NCBI GenBank assembly: GCA_963573305.1
Contig: OY754335.1
Location: 15,973,501-16,037,500 of the forward strand
Length of the DNA stretch: 64,000 nucleotides
Source: Pyrrhosoma nymphula
Lineage: Eukaryota; Arthropoda; Insecta; Odonata; Coenagrionidae
Direction: 5' to 3'
Shown: one piece after another, positions 36,926 to 49,900 of the stretch
Layout of the letters: each line of letters starts with the position of its first letter
Position numbering within the stretch: position 1 is the stretch's first letter
The notes under the pieces: model-generated
Database searches by the model: none
What the model saw: the letters and a program-made list of their open reading frames with translations, nothing else
Told to the model about the DNA's origin: nothing
Made by a program: the position numbers and the translations under genes

Positions 36926-39126
36926 GGTTGGCAATGCTTTGAAATATAGGAAATTTGAGAATTAAACAGGAAACAGGGAACTACCAATTAGAGCCGAGAG
37001 CAGCTGTTCAATTGAACTGTTAATTTAACTTGCGCAAACTATATTTATTTGACAACGTAGATGTAGTACGATAATCTAAAAATCATACCGGAGAGAAAAG
37101 CCAGTAATTCGGGTTTGATGTTTTTGATTATCAATAATTCATTCCGATGCCTTCTTTTCTTATTCTATTTTCCTATTAAAGACAGTTTGAATTTAATATT
37201 GATGATATATTTCCATTTTAGAGGCCATTCAAGTAACATAACATCGAGGCACTACTCCCAATAAGTCGATCGTAGTACCACACATAAAAAAATCCGAAAC
37301 GTAACAAGACCCATCCGATTCGCAGGGGAACAATATACGTAGAGTTCTTTCGGACGAAATGGGACATCAAAACCATTTCACCTCCCATAGCAAAGCTTTT
37401 CCCGGGACTTATTAGGGTGGCTCTTAAGGGGATACCCTTTACGAAGGAAGATGGAATCCCTCTCACAAATGACGCGCTATCGTAACGTTTCCCTGCGGCA
37501 ACAAAAGATCAGCGATATTGTGCCCACTTTTAACGCAGTTTTTTAATGTGCCCGCACTTTCGGAAGATACTATAACTGGATACGGGCGAGGACAAAGTCA
37601 AGAAAAAACCTGACGGTCGGAAAAGCGACGGAATATTATTCTCCACTGGAGTGGAATTATTGCTCTGAGGAACCGGATGACGCCATGTCCTGCAGATGGC
37701 AAGAATTTTATAACGGATGGCCCCTGGAGGTGGATTATTTTTTTAACGAGCTATTCCTTTTCTTAAGTCGGGGGAAGGAGGAATAAGGAAGAGAGGTTTT
37801 GCATTTATCAATGGATTTTAATTTCAAATTAAGGGAGCGACTGGGGGTCTTAGAAAGGGGGAGTCAGGATCGTGAGGTAAGGATAAAATGAATGGGGGGA
37901 GGAAACAAAACAGCTAGGGATCTTCTTCCTCCGAAAGGTTATCTGCCTCCTTATTTGACGGGGGAAAATAAAGGGAGAAGTTTCGGTGATAGGCTGATGG
38001 CACTGAAGAGGATTCATGAACTTGGCATTGCGTGAAAATAATTTAAGTTAGAGCACGTCAAGCTGGACAGTTACTTGAGATGGCATTTTCAAGATAAAGG
38101 CCATGTCTCACGTCTCAAGTTTCTCTGAGATTTTCTTTGCAACAAAATATTTCTTGTAATTTTTCGCACGATAACCCTTACCATGCGCTCCCACTCTTCG
38201 AGAAACTCTGGCAGGATATCGTAGTTATCCTCAAAATAGCGCTTTTTGACGATCAAGTATTTGGCTCAGGTATGGTTGCGTCCTTGCTCCACACAAGTAA
38301 TGAAGCTATTGAAAACAGAACCGGAAAATATTGCTATTAAACGCGTCCAAAGGGAATTAAGCCACTCCAAATCTGAGGCAAGATGGAAAGTTTTGGCGCT
38401 GCCTCTTTCCTTATTCTGACTGAAAGTTGCATAAAACCTCTTACGAAAAAAATAGCGCCGATACTAACATTGGAAACATACACAATTGCGTACATCCTGA
38501 TGGAGTGTGACAGATACCGTGACGTGCGTAATGGCCTGAAATGGGGAACATAGACTTCATACTAGGCGATGACCACAGAAATGTCAGCCCAGTAATTTTA
38601 TTCTTAAACCATATTTGTCATGCTGATGCAATTTTATTACTTTCATGAGTATTCAAATGACATATTCACAATTCAGATAACGCAAATATCTATAAAACTG
38701 CAGGTGCAAAATAATCAAGCCATCGGCGCATACTAAAAACATTAATGCTACTACTACCACCACTTAAGAAGAAATATGGCCGATATCAAAACTTTATACA
38801 AAAATATTCCATGTGTGACATTGCGCATTTTCTTTGTTACGCAATACTATATTTAATAAAGATGGATATCGGTCGATCGACCGTGACACATGAGTTTAAG
38901 GCAGCAGTGAAAGGGCCTAACTCAGACTCCAAGGCCAGATTTGGCCTAAAGGCCAAAAGACAAACCGGCAATGAACCTTTGGTCAAGCGATGTCGGTAAA
39001 TTGACTGTCGAAAATTAGCCATTGAAAAATCCAGCAACTGAATTTAAATTGCAGTGAAAACATCGTTTCTAATATTATCAATGGTAACAATTTATGGCAA
39101 CAATGCACGTCATTGTTCTTTTTCCC
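36926..39126. other. Non-coding stretch
   Basis: 37730-37980 is mildly purine-rich. A 14-bp palindrome (CGGTCGATCGACCG) lies at about 38870-38883. No gene recognised. Confidence 0.5.
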
Positions 39127-39200
39127 AAGATTATTATTCTGCTATACTTTAGCATAATAATAAATAATAATCTTGAATTATTATCTATTATTATGCTACT
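39127..39200. repeat. Nested AT-rich hairpins
   Basis: AAGATTATTATT (39127-39138) mirrors AATAATAATCTT (39163-39174), both perfect. The loop sequence AGCATAATAATAA also pairs with TTATTATGCT just downstream, so two alternative hairpins compete. Confidence 0.75.
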
Positions 39201-42200
39201 ATATTCTTATCTTAAATCTTATATACGAATCTCACATTTGATGACGTCCCGGAACACGTCGCGACGCCTTATAATTTAGTTATTCTCGCTGAAACCAAAA
39301 ATAATGCTAAATTATTAAGAAAAATAATTGTTAAAATTAACCTAGGTTTATGAGGGTGATTAATTATTTCCAAAAATATGTCAACAAAATATCTATTTTT
39401 AATGCCTGTGCGCCTCTCAATCGGGAAAATGAGTGCATGAGCCCGCCATGCCGAAATGAAAGCCAGCGCGTTTGATAGGCGGCCAAAGTTAATCAATTTT
39501 CGTCCTCAGCCATTTATTCTTTAATGCTTCGAAGAAGGAAGTATAAGGACAGCTTCGAAAGAAAGACACTAAAGGGGTGGGTCGCTTCGTTGTTTATGTC
39601 TTCGTTTACGTACCCTTCCGACTGTGAGCATCAAATGCAAATGAGATGCCGGATTACATTTTTTTTTCCTTTGGGAAACAAGAGGCGAATTACGTACTCC
39701 ATGGGGTGAAGATGGCCTCAGATTGTGTTCTATACTGTTTTATCCGACTGGGTACCAATAAGCTCTTTCGTCTGCGCATAAATTAATTAGTCCCTGAAAC
39801 GTCCGTGAGTCAGGCACGTTGCCATTTATTCCCCCTTCTTTCTTTCGCTATTGTTTCCGAATATCTCAGTCTTCGAAGATCGTAGATTTATTTTTCTGTT
39901 TATTCTACGGCAGAAAATAAGTATCCAAATATTTTCTCTTGCTACACCAACTGAAAATTCTGAATCAAGTCTGAAGCCCGCTGATATAAAAGTTCAATGA
40001 AAGCATTTTTCTTGCCAGCACAATTGTGAAGAAATCAATAATTCAGTTAGAAATCTTAGGGATATATAAGCTTGGTGCAAGATTGGAAGGGGAACCTCAT
40101 GCATAAAATATCATTTCAACGAATCCTCTTATAACTTTATGAAATGTAATTTTTTGCACCATGTTTATTAAAGACACCAAAATGCTTTTTAAGGAACTTG
40201 CTGATTTTATTTATGTTTATTTCTGTGGAAACTCGCTGAAAGGGAAGGTAGCAAAATTTAAGCAATAAAATTCTTGTAGTCTAAATAAATGATATTCGTG
40301 AGTTAACAATTGAGAGTATTATAGCATAGACTCGTAACAAATGCGTTAAAGGAAGGAATGGGTTTTCTTACGCAAGACTGCACACAATTTATGTTTCATT
40401 TGAGCCTAGAAAGTATTACGGCTCTGAAAAGCTGGTTAATGTCTTTGTCATTTAAATTAGCATATACATTTGTTTTTTTCTACAGAAATTGCAATTAAAG
40501 CAATTGTCATCCGATTGGACAAGGTTTAAATATAGCTTTGCGACTAATGATTGAAGTTCGATGTACCTTTTTCAAATGCACCTCTTGCAAGCTCGTATTA
40601 CAATTAATGCCTTCCATTTTTTTCTTTGTAATTATTTTCTACAATCCAAGAGATATGACTGTGATGGTGTGGTAGAAGACCTTCCAAGGTCTACTTTTCA
40701 ATGAAATATTTGCCTCCTCTTCGAAAGATTGAATAAGGCACATTCCTGTTGCGAGATGATCATGTCATTTCGTGAGATAGCGTTTACAGGAAACAGTCCA
40801 TAGTCATTAGCCTCACTAGTGCTTCAGGGTGCGACTTCCTTGTGAATCATTGCTTTATTTTTTCTGCCGTTGGTCAAACTTACGAAGAAAGCAAAACAGG
40901 AGAAAGACGTGAGCATTCATGTGATCATATTTACATTAAAGGGCGATTCACTTTGAACATGATTTAAAAAATGAAAACGGTGCAACTGAAGCACGCGAGG
41001 CATAAAGAGAGCCCTCACTACTTGCCTTGAGAATAAAACGCATAAGATGGATGCCATTCACCTCTTCAGTAATTTCATTAAGCTGGCCAATGACAAAAGA
41101 GCTTGATTTTTCAGATTGACCAATCAAACGCTATCATGGTGGATAAACATGCTCAACCATCGACGATAAATGGAAATACCGAGTACAAACACATGCTGTT
41201 TGAGATGGTTTCGCTTATCAATGAGACGGTTTGCGAGCGAACACTAGTATAACGAAAAGGATCGCAATATCAAATATTCCAAAAAGAAAGGTGATTAACG
41301 GCGTTAAAATGAACTGCTCTTGCGTAAGGGACAATGCGGCAGAAAAAAATTCCATCAGTCAACGATACGGGTGATTATTGCCCAGAGCTTTGTTGCGTTG
41401 TGTTCTTGAGTTATGTTAATATGTTCAGTGCGCCCAGAATGCGTGTAGCCGCTGTCGAGAAGATTAGAAGGAGGAAGTAGAAGAGGACCGGGCGAAGGAG
41501 TTGAGCCTAGGGTTAACTTCACCATTGAGCGGAGTGGTTGAGTATGGGAGTCGGATGTAGGGTGAGCAGGAGGCAATGGGTATAGAAGAGGGAAGGCTTG
41601 GTGGGAGAACGTCCCTGTAACAGTTGGAAACTATCTCCTTCGTCCCAGCAGGCCGGGTAACAGAATTCGGGGCGAGTTTAAACTTGGGGCGGTGGGGAGA
41701 TCGCATTAGAATGCATAGGGATGACAGGAATAACAGCGAGAATAACGCTTTACCGAGCCGAGCAATTAACCGATATATGGAGGGAGGCGAAGAGGGAAAG
41801 ATACGGAGGATAGGAATTGGAAGGGAGGCGAGTTGGTCGGGGTACCTCCCCGCTAAAGCCTCTCTCCTCTGGCCCACTCACTACCACTTCCTCTCTCTTG
41901 CGAGGCGAAGAAAACGGCAAAGCATTCGATTAACTCCGGCCCCAAGGTTTGGGAGACACTTTCGGGAGGAATCGGCTAAGGATGTCTCTCTTAATGGGAT
42001 TCAGCTAATCGAACTCTTGTTCTAATGTTTGGGGTCCCTCACCCTGCGAACCTGGCATCCTCTGCACTGTAGAGGGTTAGATCAATTTTCTGATGGCGAA
42101 GGTATCATTACTTCGAACAATGGCAATAATAACAGAACGAGCTGCATAAACTATTTACATTAAAACATAACCCATTGAAAAGCCCTTTTTGGTAATATCC

Positions 42201-42319
42201 ATGTAATGATTAATCTATGCACAGAGAAGAATAAAATATTTAACGATAGCATTTCAGAATCTCCAGGTCCAGAAACATTTCAGAAGGACGGAAGAAAGCA
42301 ATAATGGGCACAATGGGCA
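39201..42319. other. Non-coding stretch
   Basis: The part at 41460-42020 is more GC- and purine-rich, with overlapping frames of 133-137 codons on both strands. Neither resembles a known family, and they cover one another, so neither is called. Confidence 0.5.
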
Positions 42320-42380
42320 AATTCAAGGATTCGAACCGAATGTTCGATCATGGACTCGTAAAGACTCAGTTCTTTGTTAA
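42320..42380 (-). mobile_element. tRNA-like sequence, possibly SINE-derived
   Basis: On the minus strand, TAGTTTAACAAAGAACTGAG is followed by CGGTTCGAATCCTTG (B-box at about 42327-42338). The A-box is poor and no full cloverleaf closes. It could be a decayed SINE head or a tRNA-derived fragment. Confidence 0.3.
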
Positions 42381-42604
42381 ACTACACAAAATGTATCATC
42401 TTTCAGAAGAAAAAGGTTGGAAAAATATTCAGAAAACTATGAGAGAGTGAACAAAATGGAGGAGTATGAGGAGAAGGCTGGTGAGATAACTGACGATAAT
42501 AAAAATATTCCAATAGGCCTGAAGAAAAACTAAAAGGCTGCTTAATTTCATAAGAACAATGCAAGCTTGGTCGAGAGGAAATGATATCAAACAACATCTT
42601 AAGC

Positions 42605-43060
42605 GTGTGATCTCACAACGCCAAATAAATACCCCTGTAGAAGGTAGTTTCTAAAAAATGAAAACAATGGCAGAAAATTTCCTCGGAGAATCCGCCTTTG
42701 TCTTCAGAAAAGAACAAGAGACTTTAGAGAAACCTCTAACAGCCTTGACAGCTCATGCATAGAGAAAAATGCACAACAAATATTTAGCTTTTGTTGACTT
42801 TGCCAATTGAAAGAAACCATTTGTATCTGTCGTCTTGTGCAATACTTATGGAAAATTATAAAAACAAAACTGACAGCACGTTCTCAGATCACTAAGGTAG
42901 CAATGCGATTTTTATAAAATGAAGCTATGTAAGAGTAATATTTACATAGAAAATGGACTATTTTTCCACCACCTGTAGTACTCTTCAAACGTTTTATGAA
43001 TAATTTGTATGAAAAATTGTTTTCGGGAATCATCACAAGCTATTATTTTTCTACGCAGTA
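42605..43060 (+). pseudogene. RTE-like LINE reverse transcriptase relic
   Basis: The frame through 42682 reads MKTMAENFLGESAFVFRKEQ and then, after one stop, NKYLAFVDFAN and KKPFVSV. This corresponds to '..LgEeQFGFRKG.gTReAI' and the first catalytic box 'LAFVDFEKAFDSV' of RTE/BovB-type RT. Both blocks are in the same frame, about 93 bp apart. Upstream, SHNAK and KVVSKK suggest the preceding 'ISHaSKI' block in another frame. Downstream, VLFKRFMNNLYEKLF may be the 'PLLFNlY.E.l' block. It carries several stops and frameshifts and is more decayed than the 15 kb copy. Confidence 0.75.
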
Positions 43061-44264
43061 ACTCTTTGAAAAGGATGTTTACCGTGGAACTGATGAAAGG
43101 GCAGAATCAACTGGAGTAGGGAGCTAGCATACTGGAGTGTTGATAAAACAAGACGATATAAATGTAGAAATAATATGGCGGTAATGACAGTACAATATCA
43201 AAACAAAGAATTTGAGAAACAAAATAACTAAGAAATGATGTTAAAAAATTAAGAGCGTTATGTTGAACGAAATGGCCATTCTAAATCACGTGTTTCTCGA
43301 CGGTAGAGCAATTAGAATTAAACCATGACTTAATGAGCTTCTTTAGTGGATCATAATCCACAGGATTAATATAACTTCAGACCATACTTTTAACTAACGA
43401 TGAGACTAAACAGTTCGGGAAATATTATTAGCAAAAGAATAAATAAAATTTATAAAAATGAATGGTGACAGAATATTTGCGTAAATACGCATAGTTAAAA
43501 ATTAACAATTCGATAAATTTTTGTGAGTTTATGGCATTTAGATCTTATTCAGTTATCGATCTTCCAGTCATGTACTTAATAACTTATAATCCGCTACCTT
43601 AAAATGTACTTCTTAAATGTCTCCGGACCAATTTCAAGTAGTAAATCGACGTGAATACTTCTTGGTGGTATTGAATAGCAGTGCGTCTGAATTACTAAAT
43701 AATTATCAATATTTTACCCCAAAATTCTCATTCATGGAAATCAATCGCAAATATATATCTATATTATTCCATAGACTAATTAAAAAATATTGACACTCTT
43801 AATGACAGTACCAGATTTATCATTTCAGTGGTTGGAGTAATCAGCAACTACTAAGCACCCGTATTGTTGCAACACAAAGCTTTCCTTATGTCCCATCTAT
43901 TTCCCTGCAAACGGTTCCCTGATTTCCTCACCTCGGAAAATAAAGACTAAACCCGCGTAACACAATACAGAAAATCACGCCCCCCCTTAGCTTGACAAGT
44001 GGGCGCCATTAGCAAGATCGCTCGGCCGCAGATTGCTTGCAATGCTTCCAAGAGCCCTCTCCCCATCAACTCTCGTCCAGAGCAAGCTTTGCCTTCTTAG
44101 CGCCCTTCCCGCGCGAGGAGAATCCTTAGTAGTTCTGGGAACAGAGAAAATCGCCCCTCAATGAGTTTTTCTTCCCTTCCGGACCCATAAAAAATCGATC
44201 GCAAGAAACATCCGACAATTATATGATTCAGAAATATCTTTGCTTCCGAGGTGTTGAAATAGAA
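43061..44264. other. Non-coding stretch
   Basis: Probably includes further unrecognisable LINE residue at its start. AT-rich to 43850. Nothing else seen. Confidence 0.45.
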
Positions 44265-44720
44265 AACATCGTAATGCACAATGGTAAATTTTCATTAGTT
44301 TTGCCTGCTGTCGAACATTGAGGAATTGCCTGATACTGACGAGCACTGACACATTTAACAACCACGACTAATCTCACGAGAGATTTTGAAATCTATATTC
44401 TAAATTTTACTCAGTACAATTAACTATTTTAGTCTAAACTATCAACGAACACTGACAAACTAACTCACATAAACGAACGATAGCAATCTGACTGACCTTT
44501 ACGATACAACTGATTCGCACTAACAAACACTCGAAAAACTGAGGACAGTGACGAGCCTCATAATAGGATTACGAAAAAAAACTGCGTAATGTTCACTGGT
44601 AACTTTTTACTAGTCATGAACTACCGACGAACGCTGAAGAATTGACAAGACACATTATTAACTGCTGATATCGTACTGATTGGTACACAATGACTAACAC
44701 TGACGGTGACGACTGAAGTA
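44265..44720. repeat. Degenerate tandem repeat, unit about 157 bp, about three copies
   Basis: Three segments beginning near 44270, 44425 and 44583 share, in order, a GTAATG/TCAGTAC..-GGTAA-TTTT-TAGT block, then a GAACA/GAACG-CTGA(C/A) block, then an ACACAT/CTCACAT-like end. For example, GTCGAACATTGAGGAATTG and CGACGAACGCTGAAGAATTG are 315 bp apart. Similarity is low and the middle copy is the poorest. ACTGAC-type words are enriched throughout. Confidence 0.45.
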
Positions 44721-45654
44721 ACTAAAACCGCTCTCTCTTCCTCAACAAACATACCACCTGTCTTCTCAGAACCTCCTAATCTCTCTTGCCTTTTCCACCC
44801 GATTTAAGCAAATACACTCGTACTCACTTCCGCTCCACCGCGATGTTGATGTTTGCCGATAATTCCGAAGCATTAAAACGCTGAAACGCAATGTAGGGGT
44901 AATAAGAAGGATAAAAGTTTGATTTTTAATGTGAATATTTTCTAAAATGTTGGTCGCTCCAAAGCGGCGAATTAGTATTCATCCGCACGCGAGTGTGGAA
45001 TATTGAGCAAAATTATGCCTCATGTACACAGTTGTAGACTGGAGGCGAGAGCATCTAGTTTGGATGAATCCCCACGAAAGATCCGCCCTAATATAAAATG
45101 GCTTTGTGGTGACACTGACTGCCAATCCAAACTGGCAATTGCGATGCACGGCTTCCACCAATCTCTCTCAACTCTATTTTTTTTCTTTTCATGGTGAATA
45201 CACTCTTTGCTGATACACACAATCAGTGAATAAGGAGAAGTATTATTTCAAATCCTGCCCATGCAATTCCACACGTCTCGTCCAACACAAGTAGGACATC
45301 AGTTTTACCATTCACTGAAGTCAAGGCGAAGGCAAAGAAACTCGGAGGAGGTATTATCAGGCGAGGGCAGCTGCTTATTAGACTAGAATCCACCCGATAC
45401 ACCCACCCCTCTACCGGTGTCCTCAATAAAGGCAACTTTAATTTTCGGAGCGAGTATAAAGATACGCAGAGTGGGGGAATTGTGAGTAAAAGGGCCGGTA
45501 TGTGAGAGGGAGAGATGTAGAAGTAGAGCAAGAAACAGAGAGAGAGAGAGAGAGACTGAGCTCCGTAAAGATTTACACTCTCCGAGCCTTTAACAGAGGC
45601 GCATCTTCCTTTGCGAGAGTACAACAGACTGCTCGTTAGGCAATAAATAAACCC
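44721..45654. other. Non-coding stretch
   Basis: An (AG)n run lies at 45537-45555. A 144-codon minus-strand frame (45657-45223) crosses it and resembles no known protein. Confidence 0.5.
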
Positions 45655-46230
45655 CATGAATAATGCAAAAGACTCTACTTCATCCCCTTTCCTTCAACCA
45701 CCGCCCTTTTCCTTCTCTGCACTCCCGTTTCCTCCAATGCTTCCTAAAACCTTCCCCTCCATCTCTCTCTCCCAGCCCGTAGCACCTTGTCCTCCTCCCT
45801 CCCAACTTTCCTCTCGTCCTAACCTCACCTCATCCCATAATTTATTGCATCGTTGCTAGGAAGAGGGGAAGGGTGGGTTGCTGCGCCACCCCCTCCCTCT
45901 CCGCCGAATGAGCCATCATTTGGCGAACTCCTACGGTGATGCGGGGGTGTGGAAGGAGTACCCGAATGGCTGTGGGAGGGCGTTGGGGGAGTATGGGGGG
46001 GAAAGGTAGTTGGATGCAGACCGGGGAAAAGGGAGAGGGTAGGGGGGAGGGAGGAATTGATGGCGCGTTAACAGCGTTAATCCCTCCGACTCGGCCCCCC
46101 TTCCTCGTCCTTCCCATTTCCTTTCCCTCCCCCACGCACACAAGCTTCCATATCCCTTACCCCCCCCTCCCGCACCAACTAACTCTTCTCTTCCATCTCG
46201 TCCCGTCTCACGCCTTAAGAGAAGCGTTAA
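45655..46230. repeat. Block of alternating C/T-rich and G-rich sequence
   Basis: 45655-45830 is C/T-rich on the plus strand, 45930-46060 is G-rich (GGGGGGAAAGG, GGGGGGAGGGAGG), and 46080-46210 is C/T-rich again with a C7 run near 46160. Frames of 99-170 codons through it are low-complexity and overlapping. Confidence 0.6.
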
Positions 46231-46404
46231 TCTCCCTTCCAGAAGAGGGACCGAAGGGGGAGGAAGGTGGGAATTCTATCGAAAATTGGTGTATCATTCA
46301 CGGGCCGTGGGCTTTCTATTACCCAAGTTCTTCGAAGAGATGCGAGGAATGTTGGTCTCTTCACTTCGGCTGTTCTCGTGGTTGGTGGGCTATTTGGGGA
46401 GGCG

Positions 46405-46480
46405 ATGGACAGCTAAGGTCATTTGTGCCGATGAGGACAGTTGAGTAGGTTTTCTTGGTAGGATTATTTAAGGAATGGAG
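46405..46480 (-). mobile_element. SINE family A tail fragment
   Basis: GGACAGCTAAGGTCATTTGT matches the tail of the 22 kb copy (GACAACTAAGGTCATTTGTA at 21899), and a GGAAGGA..AAA stretch follows in both. It lies in the same orientation as the fuller copy immediately to its right. Confidence 0.5.
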
Positions 46481-46604
46481 GAAGGAGAAACCCAGCGTTG
46501 GTATTGTGTTGCCAAAAGATGCTAAAGACATTCCGGGTAACTACAATGCATAGTGAAGAATAAGCGCCCAACCTAGGAGAAGGCGAATTTAGGCGGGCGG
46601 TGGC

Positions 46605-46925
46605 TGGTTCATTCTTTGTGGTGCGAACGAGATCTGGGTTATTTGAACAACTAAGTATATGTGATTTGGATGGCCGGGTTAAGAGGAAGCATGAGGAAAA
46701 ACCTGGGGCCGGCGTTAGCCTACACTCAACGGAAAGCGCCCAAAGTAATCCACACTTTGACATCCCATCCGACAAACGGAGTAATACACTATAAGTCCTC
46801 TCCATATGGCACCGAAGAAGGGGCTGGGAATTCTCTTTAAATCACTTCCGTAATCGAACTCGGGCCATCAGGGATAGAACTCTAGTTTCTGGTACTCAAT
46901 CCATCACACCAATCCAATCCTCGCA
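46605..46925 (-). mobile_element. tRNA-headed SINE (family A), copy 3
   Basis: Minus-strand head near 46920 with GGTGTGATGGATTGAG (A-box), then GAGTTCGATTACGG (B-box at about 46848-46861). The body has GTCGGATGGGATGTCAAAGTG and GCTAACGCCGGCC, matching GTCGGATGGGACGTTAAAGTG and ACCGACGCCGG in copy 1. A tail-like AACCCAGATCTCGTTCGC lies near 46620. Confidence 0.6.
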
Positions 46926-49900
46926 GTTCTCTCTGCTTTACCTCCTTTACCTCTGTATCTGTCTCCACGTATCCCTCCTCCATCTCTAAAGGATGTTCAA
47001 CAATGGGAGGAAGGGATAACGGAAGCGTAGGCGGAGATGTGAGTGCGCGACTGCTTAGATGATGGTTGGTCCGGGCCTTCGGTGGTGTTTATCAATGCAC
47101 GAAGGCAAACCGGAGAAGTCTATGCCTTTCAATACGTCCGCAGCCTCTCGAGGTACGCATTGCAGTTCGAATTGTTGACCTAATGACTCGGTGGTAAGCA
47201 GAAATCTGGAACGTCTCTCCTCTCGGCTCACTTCCTCATTCACGCGTTACTGGTTCAGACGAAGGTTTTGAGATTGCCCCTCATTTGGCTCGTAGTACAC
47301 TCAAAGTGAACCAATAAGAGAACTTATAGAGCTTTAATCCCATCATTTGTCAAAGATGTACCCTAAGAACTCTAAGAAAGATGTGAACACCAGGTTTTCA
47401 CTGAAGTTGTATTATTCGTCCATTGTCGTATAGTATAGCATGAACTCTGGTTTCAAAACATAAAAAATGAGAAAAATGTACTTCCAATGGATGAAAAATA
47501 TTCAGAACGAGCATATTAGTCGAAATGTGTAAATAAAGGAATCAACTCTTTTGTATTAATAGAAAATATACAAATATAAAATGAATTATTAAAGTGAAAT
47601 ACATCAATGCAATAAAAGAAGGCATCATAAATTGAATATGCCTGTAAAAAACTGCTTAAAAAGTCTATCCAAATGAGTAATTCATGTACAAACGTCGATC
47701 CAGCGTAAACATCTGAACAAGTTCTTATTATGAAGACTGAGAGCTCGTCGATATACTTGTCTTTTGCAATTAGTCAGTGGGCAATGAATATACTTTCTTT
47801 ACCTTTTTACACCATAAGGTCCCTCATTTTCTAACATGTGCTTACCTCAAGCATTAAAAGGCTACTATTTTAGGCTACTTTATGTACAATGCATCAACTA
47901 TGCATATTTTTCACCATCCTTTCACGTTCGATCCTCCTTTGCAGGTATTAATTTCAACGATCGTTAATGATGGAGGGTATAGGCCGTAATTGTGTGGTAT
48001 TAATGCCGAAAACAGGATTTATTATTTTCTCAGGAGATATAAGTCCGGAAAAAATAATATTAATAAATAGAGGTCGAGAAAATAAATCATCTAGAAAACT
48101 AGTAATGGGCGCGAAGAAAAGAATTTAATGAAAAAAGTGATTTATGAATTCCCTTCCTCATTAAACTCCCGGATGAGTGACTTCCAAACTTAGCTAGAAA
48201 CGACATTTAACGCATGCAACCGATCATTTGCAGAATCTCGTGTAAAATTACGCTATAATTAATCACAGAAAACCGTACCCTGCACCTTGATGATACATTT
48301 CCTAATTGAGGTAGAACCTGTATGTCATTATTTTCCAGACAACACCGAAATCTCTTGAAGCAATATCGCATGTCAGGGGAAGCCTAGGATGAATACTCAT
48401 GAGGCACTGAGGTTGAATTTATCCGAATACCTTATTTTCGCTCTCCCCTCAACATCGCTCTTTTGAAATGACGAATATTAACTTCTCTACTTCATCCAGG
48501 AATACTTGATCTCGGAGCGGAATAGTCACTCCACCAGATTACGCCGAGGAGACTAATGTTTCTTTCTTCATTTCTGCAAATGAAGCGCTCGCGTTACAAT
48601 TACGACAAGGGAAATAGAATCCCTGCATCATCGGTAGGTACGCCATTTAATGAAACCCTACTTTTTAACATTCAACAGTTTTTCATCTGTGAAGCTACGA
48701 CGCTTCTGTGTGATCAAATTTCTGAAATGGGATGAAAATATCGCGCGTATAATACAACAGCTGATTAAGAAACTACCTATGAATGTCCCAAAATAAATTT
48801 TTGCTAATAAAGGTTTGTAATCCAAATTATAAAACACCCTTCTTTCTTGAATCAATAATTCGACAAGGCATCATAAAGTATGAAATATCGCAAAATATGA
48901 TATTAACTGAGTAATCTTTCAGAGTCATTGAGTCAAAAGACTAGCATACGATCCGTTGAAGTTGAATGTTTTAGATCAGTTTACCTTCCGAAATTAACAC
49001 GCAAGGCCTATTTCTGGGTCTTGGATTGGACCTTAGTGTGAATTAGCGGTGTTCCCCTTGCGAGGGTAGAGCCTCGATTATAGTTCAGAGCTTTACCTTG
49101 AAGAAAGAGCAATAAGCACCGCTGCAAAGCCTTTAGAGCAAGCTATACGAAAATCCAGAGTGGTGAAATGCAAAAAAAATAACATCGCGGAAGAATATAT
49201 TTTAAAATCACGATCAACCACCGTGAAAGCGGAATTAACGCCCGCAGAGTTCATAAAAGCATTTTCATCATAAATTCGGCTTTGCCTGGGGATCGAGATT
49301 AATCTGAACACTAATTGATAACTATCACACCAGAGACCTGGATAAATAAAGCACATCCAGGGGAATAAATATTTTATGGCTTATTTGTTGTCCTCATTAG
49401 AATTTAACTAAAAACAATTGGTACTCTTTGTATTCGTTCAAATCGTTTAACCTGGAAATTCTATTTCACTGACGGTGATTTTGTTAGCGGTTGGTGACGT
49501 GATCACTCCAGTCAACCTTGTAATTAATTCCTCAAAATATTATTGAATATGTGGACTTGCTTTGAAGGACGGATTTTATTTTATCTCCTCCGGTATTTAT
49601 AGCGTAACTAATGAGTACGCCACTCATATTTTACAGCGTAGCATTCCTGCATTTTCATTTCCTTTTAAACGAGATTAAAGTATTTGGAATTAAACGGAAA
49701 TACATTTGTTTGAAAAGTTTTGTTTCCTTTAAGGTACGAACAGTAAAAATTAATTTATATTATGATTCAAAGAGAAGGAAAATCAACGGGTTTAGCTAGC
49801 TAACTAATATATCACGAATGAGTGAGCATTGTGATACGATAATACTTGAGACAGCAGGGTGCCAATAAGGAGGTACAATCATAAGTTTATAAACATATTA

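Noticed and set aside
38837..39037. Minus-strand frame near GGCCTAAAGGCC and TTGACTGTCGAAAATTAGCC
   Set aside because: Felt familiar as a dispersed repeat, but I could not name a family or find a second copy in the window.
41464..42025. Overlapping 137- and 133-codon frames on opposite strands
   Set aside because: They cover each other, arise in GC-richer sequence where stops are rarer, and show no domain.
45223..45657. 144-codon minus-strand open frame
   Set aside because: Crosses an (AG)n microsatellite and matches nothing I recognise.
45936..46448. 170-codon plus-strand open frame
   Set aside because: Runs through G-rich and C/T-rich low-complexity blocks and into SINE tail sequence; several equal frames overlap it.
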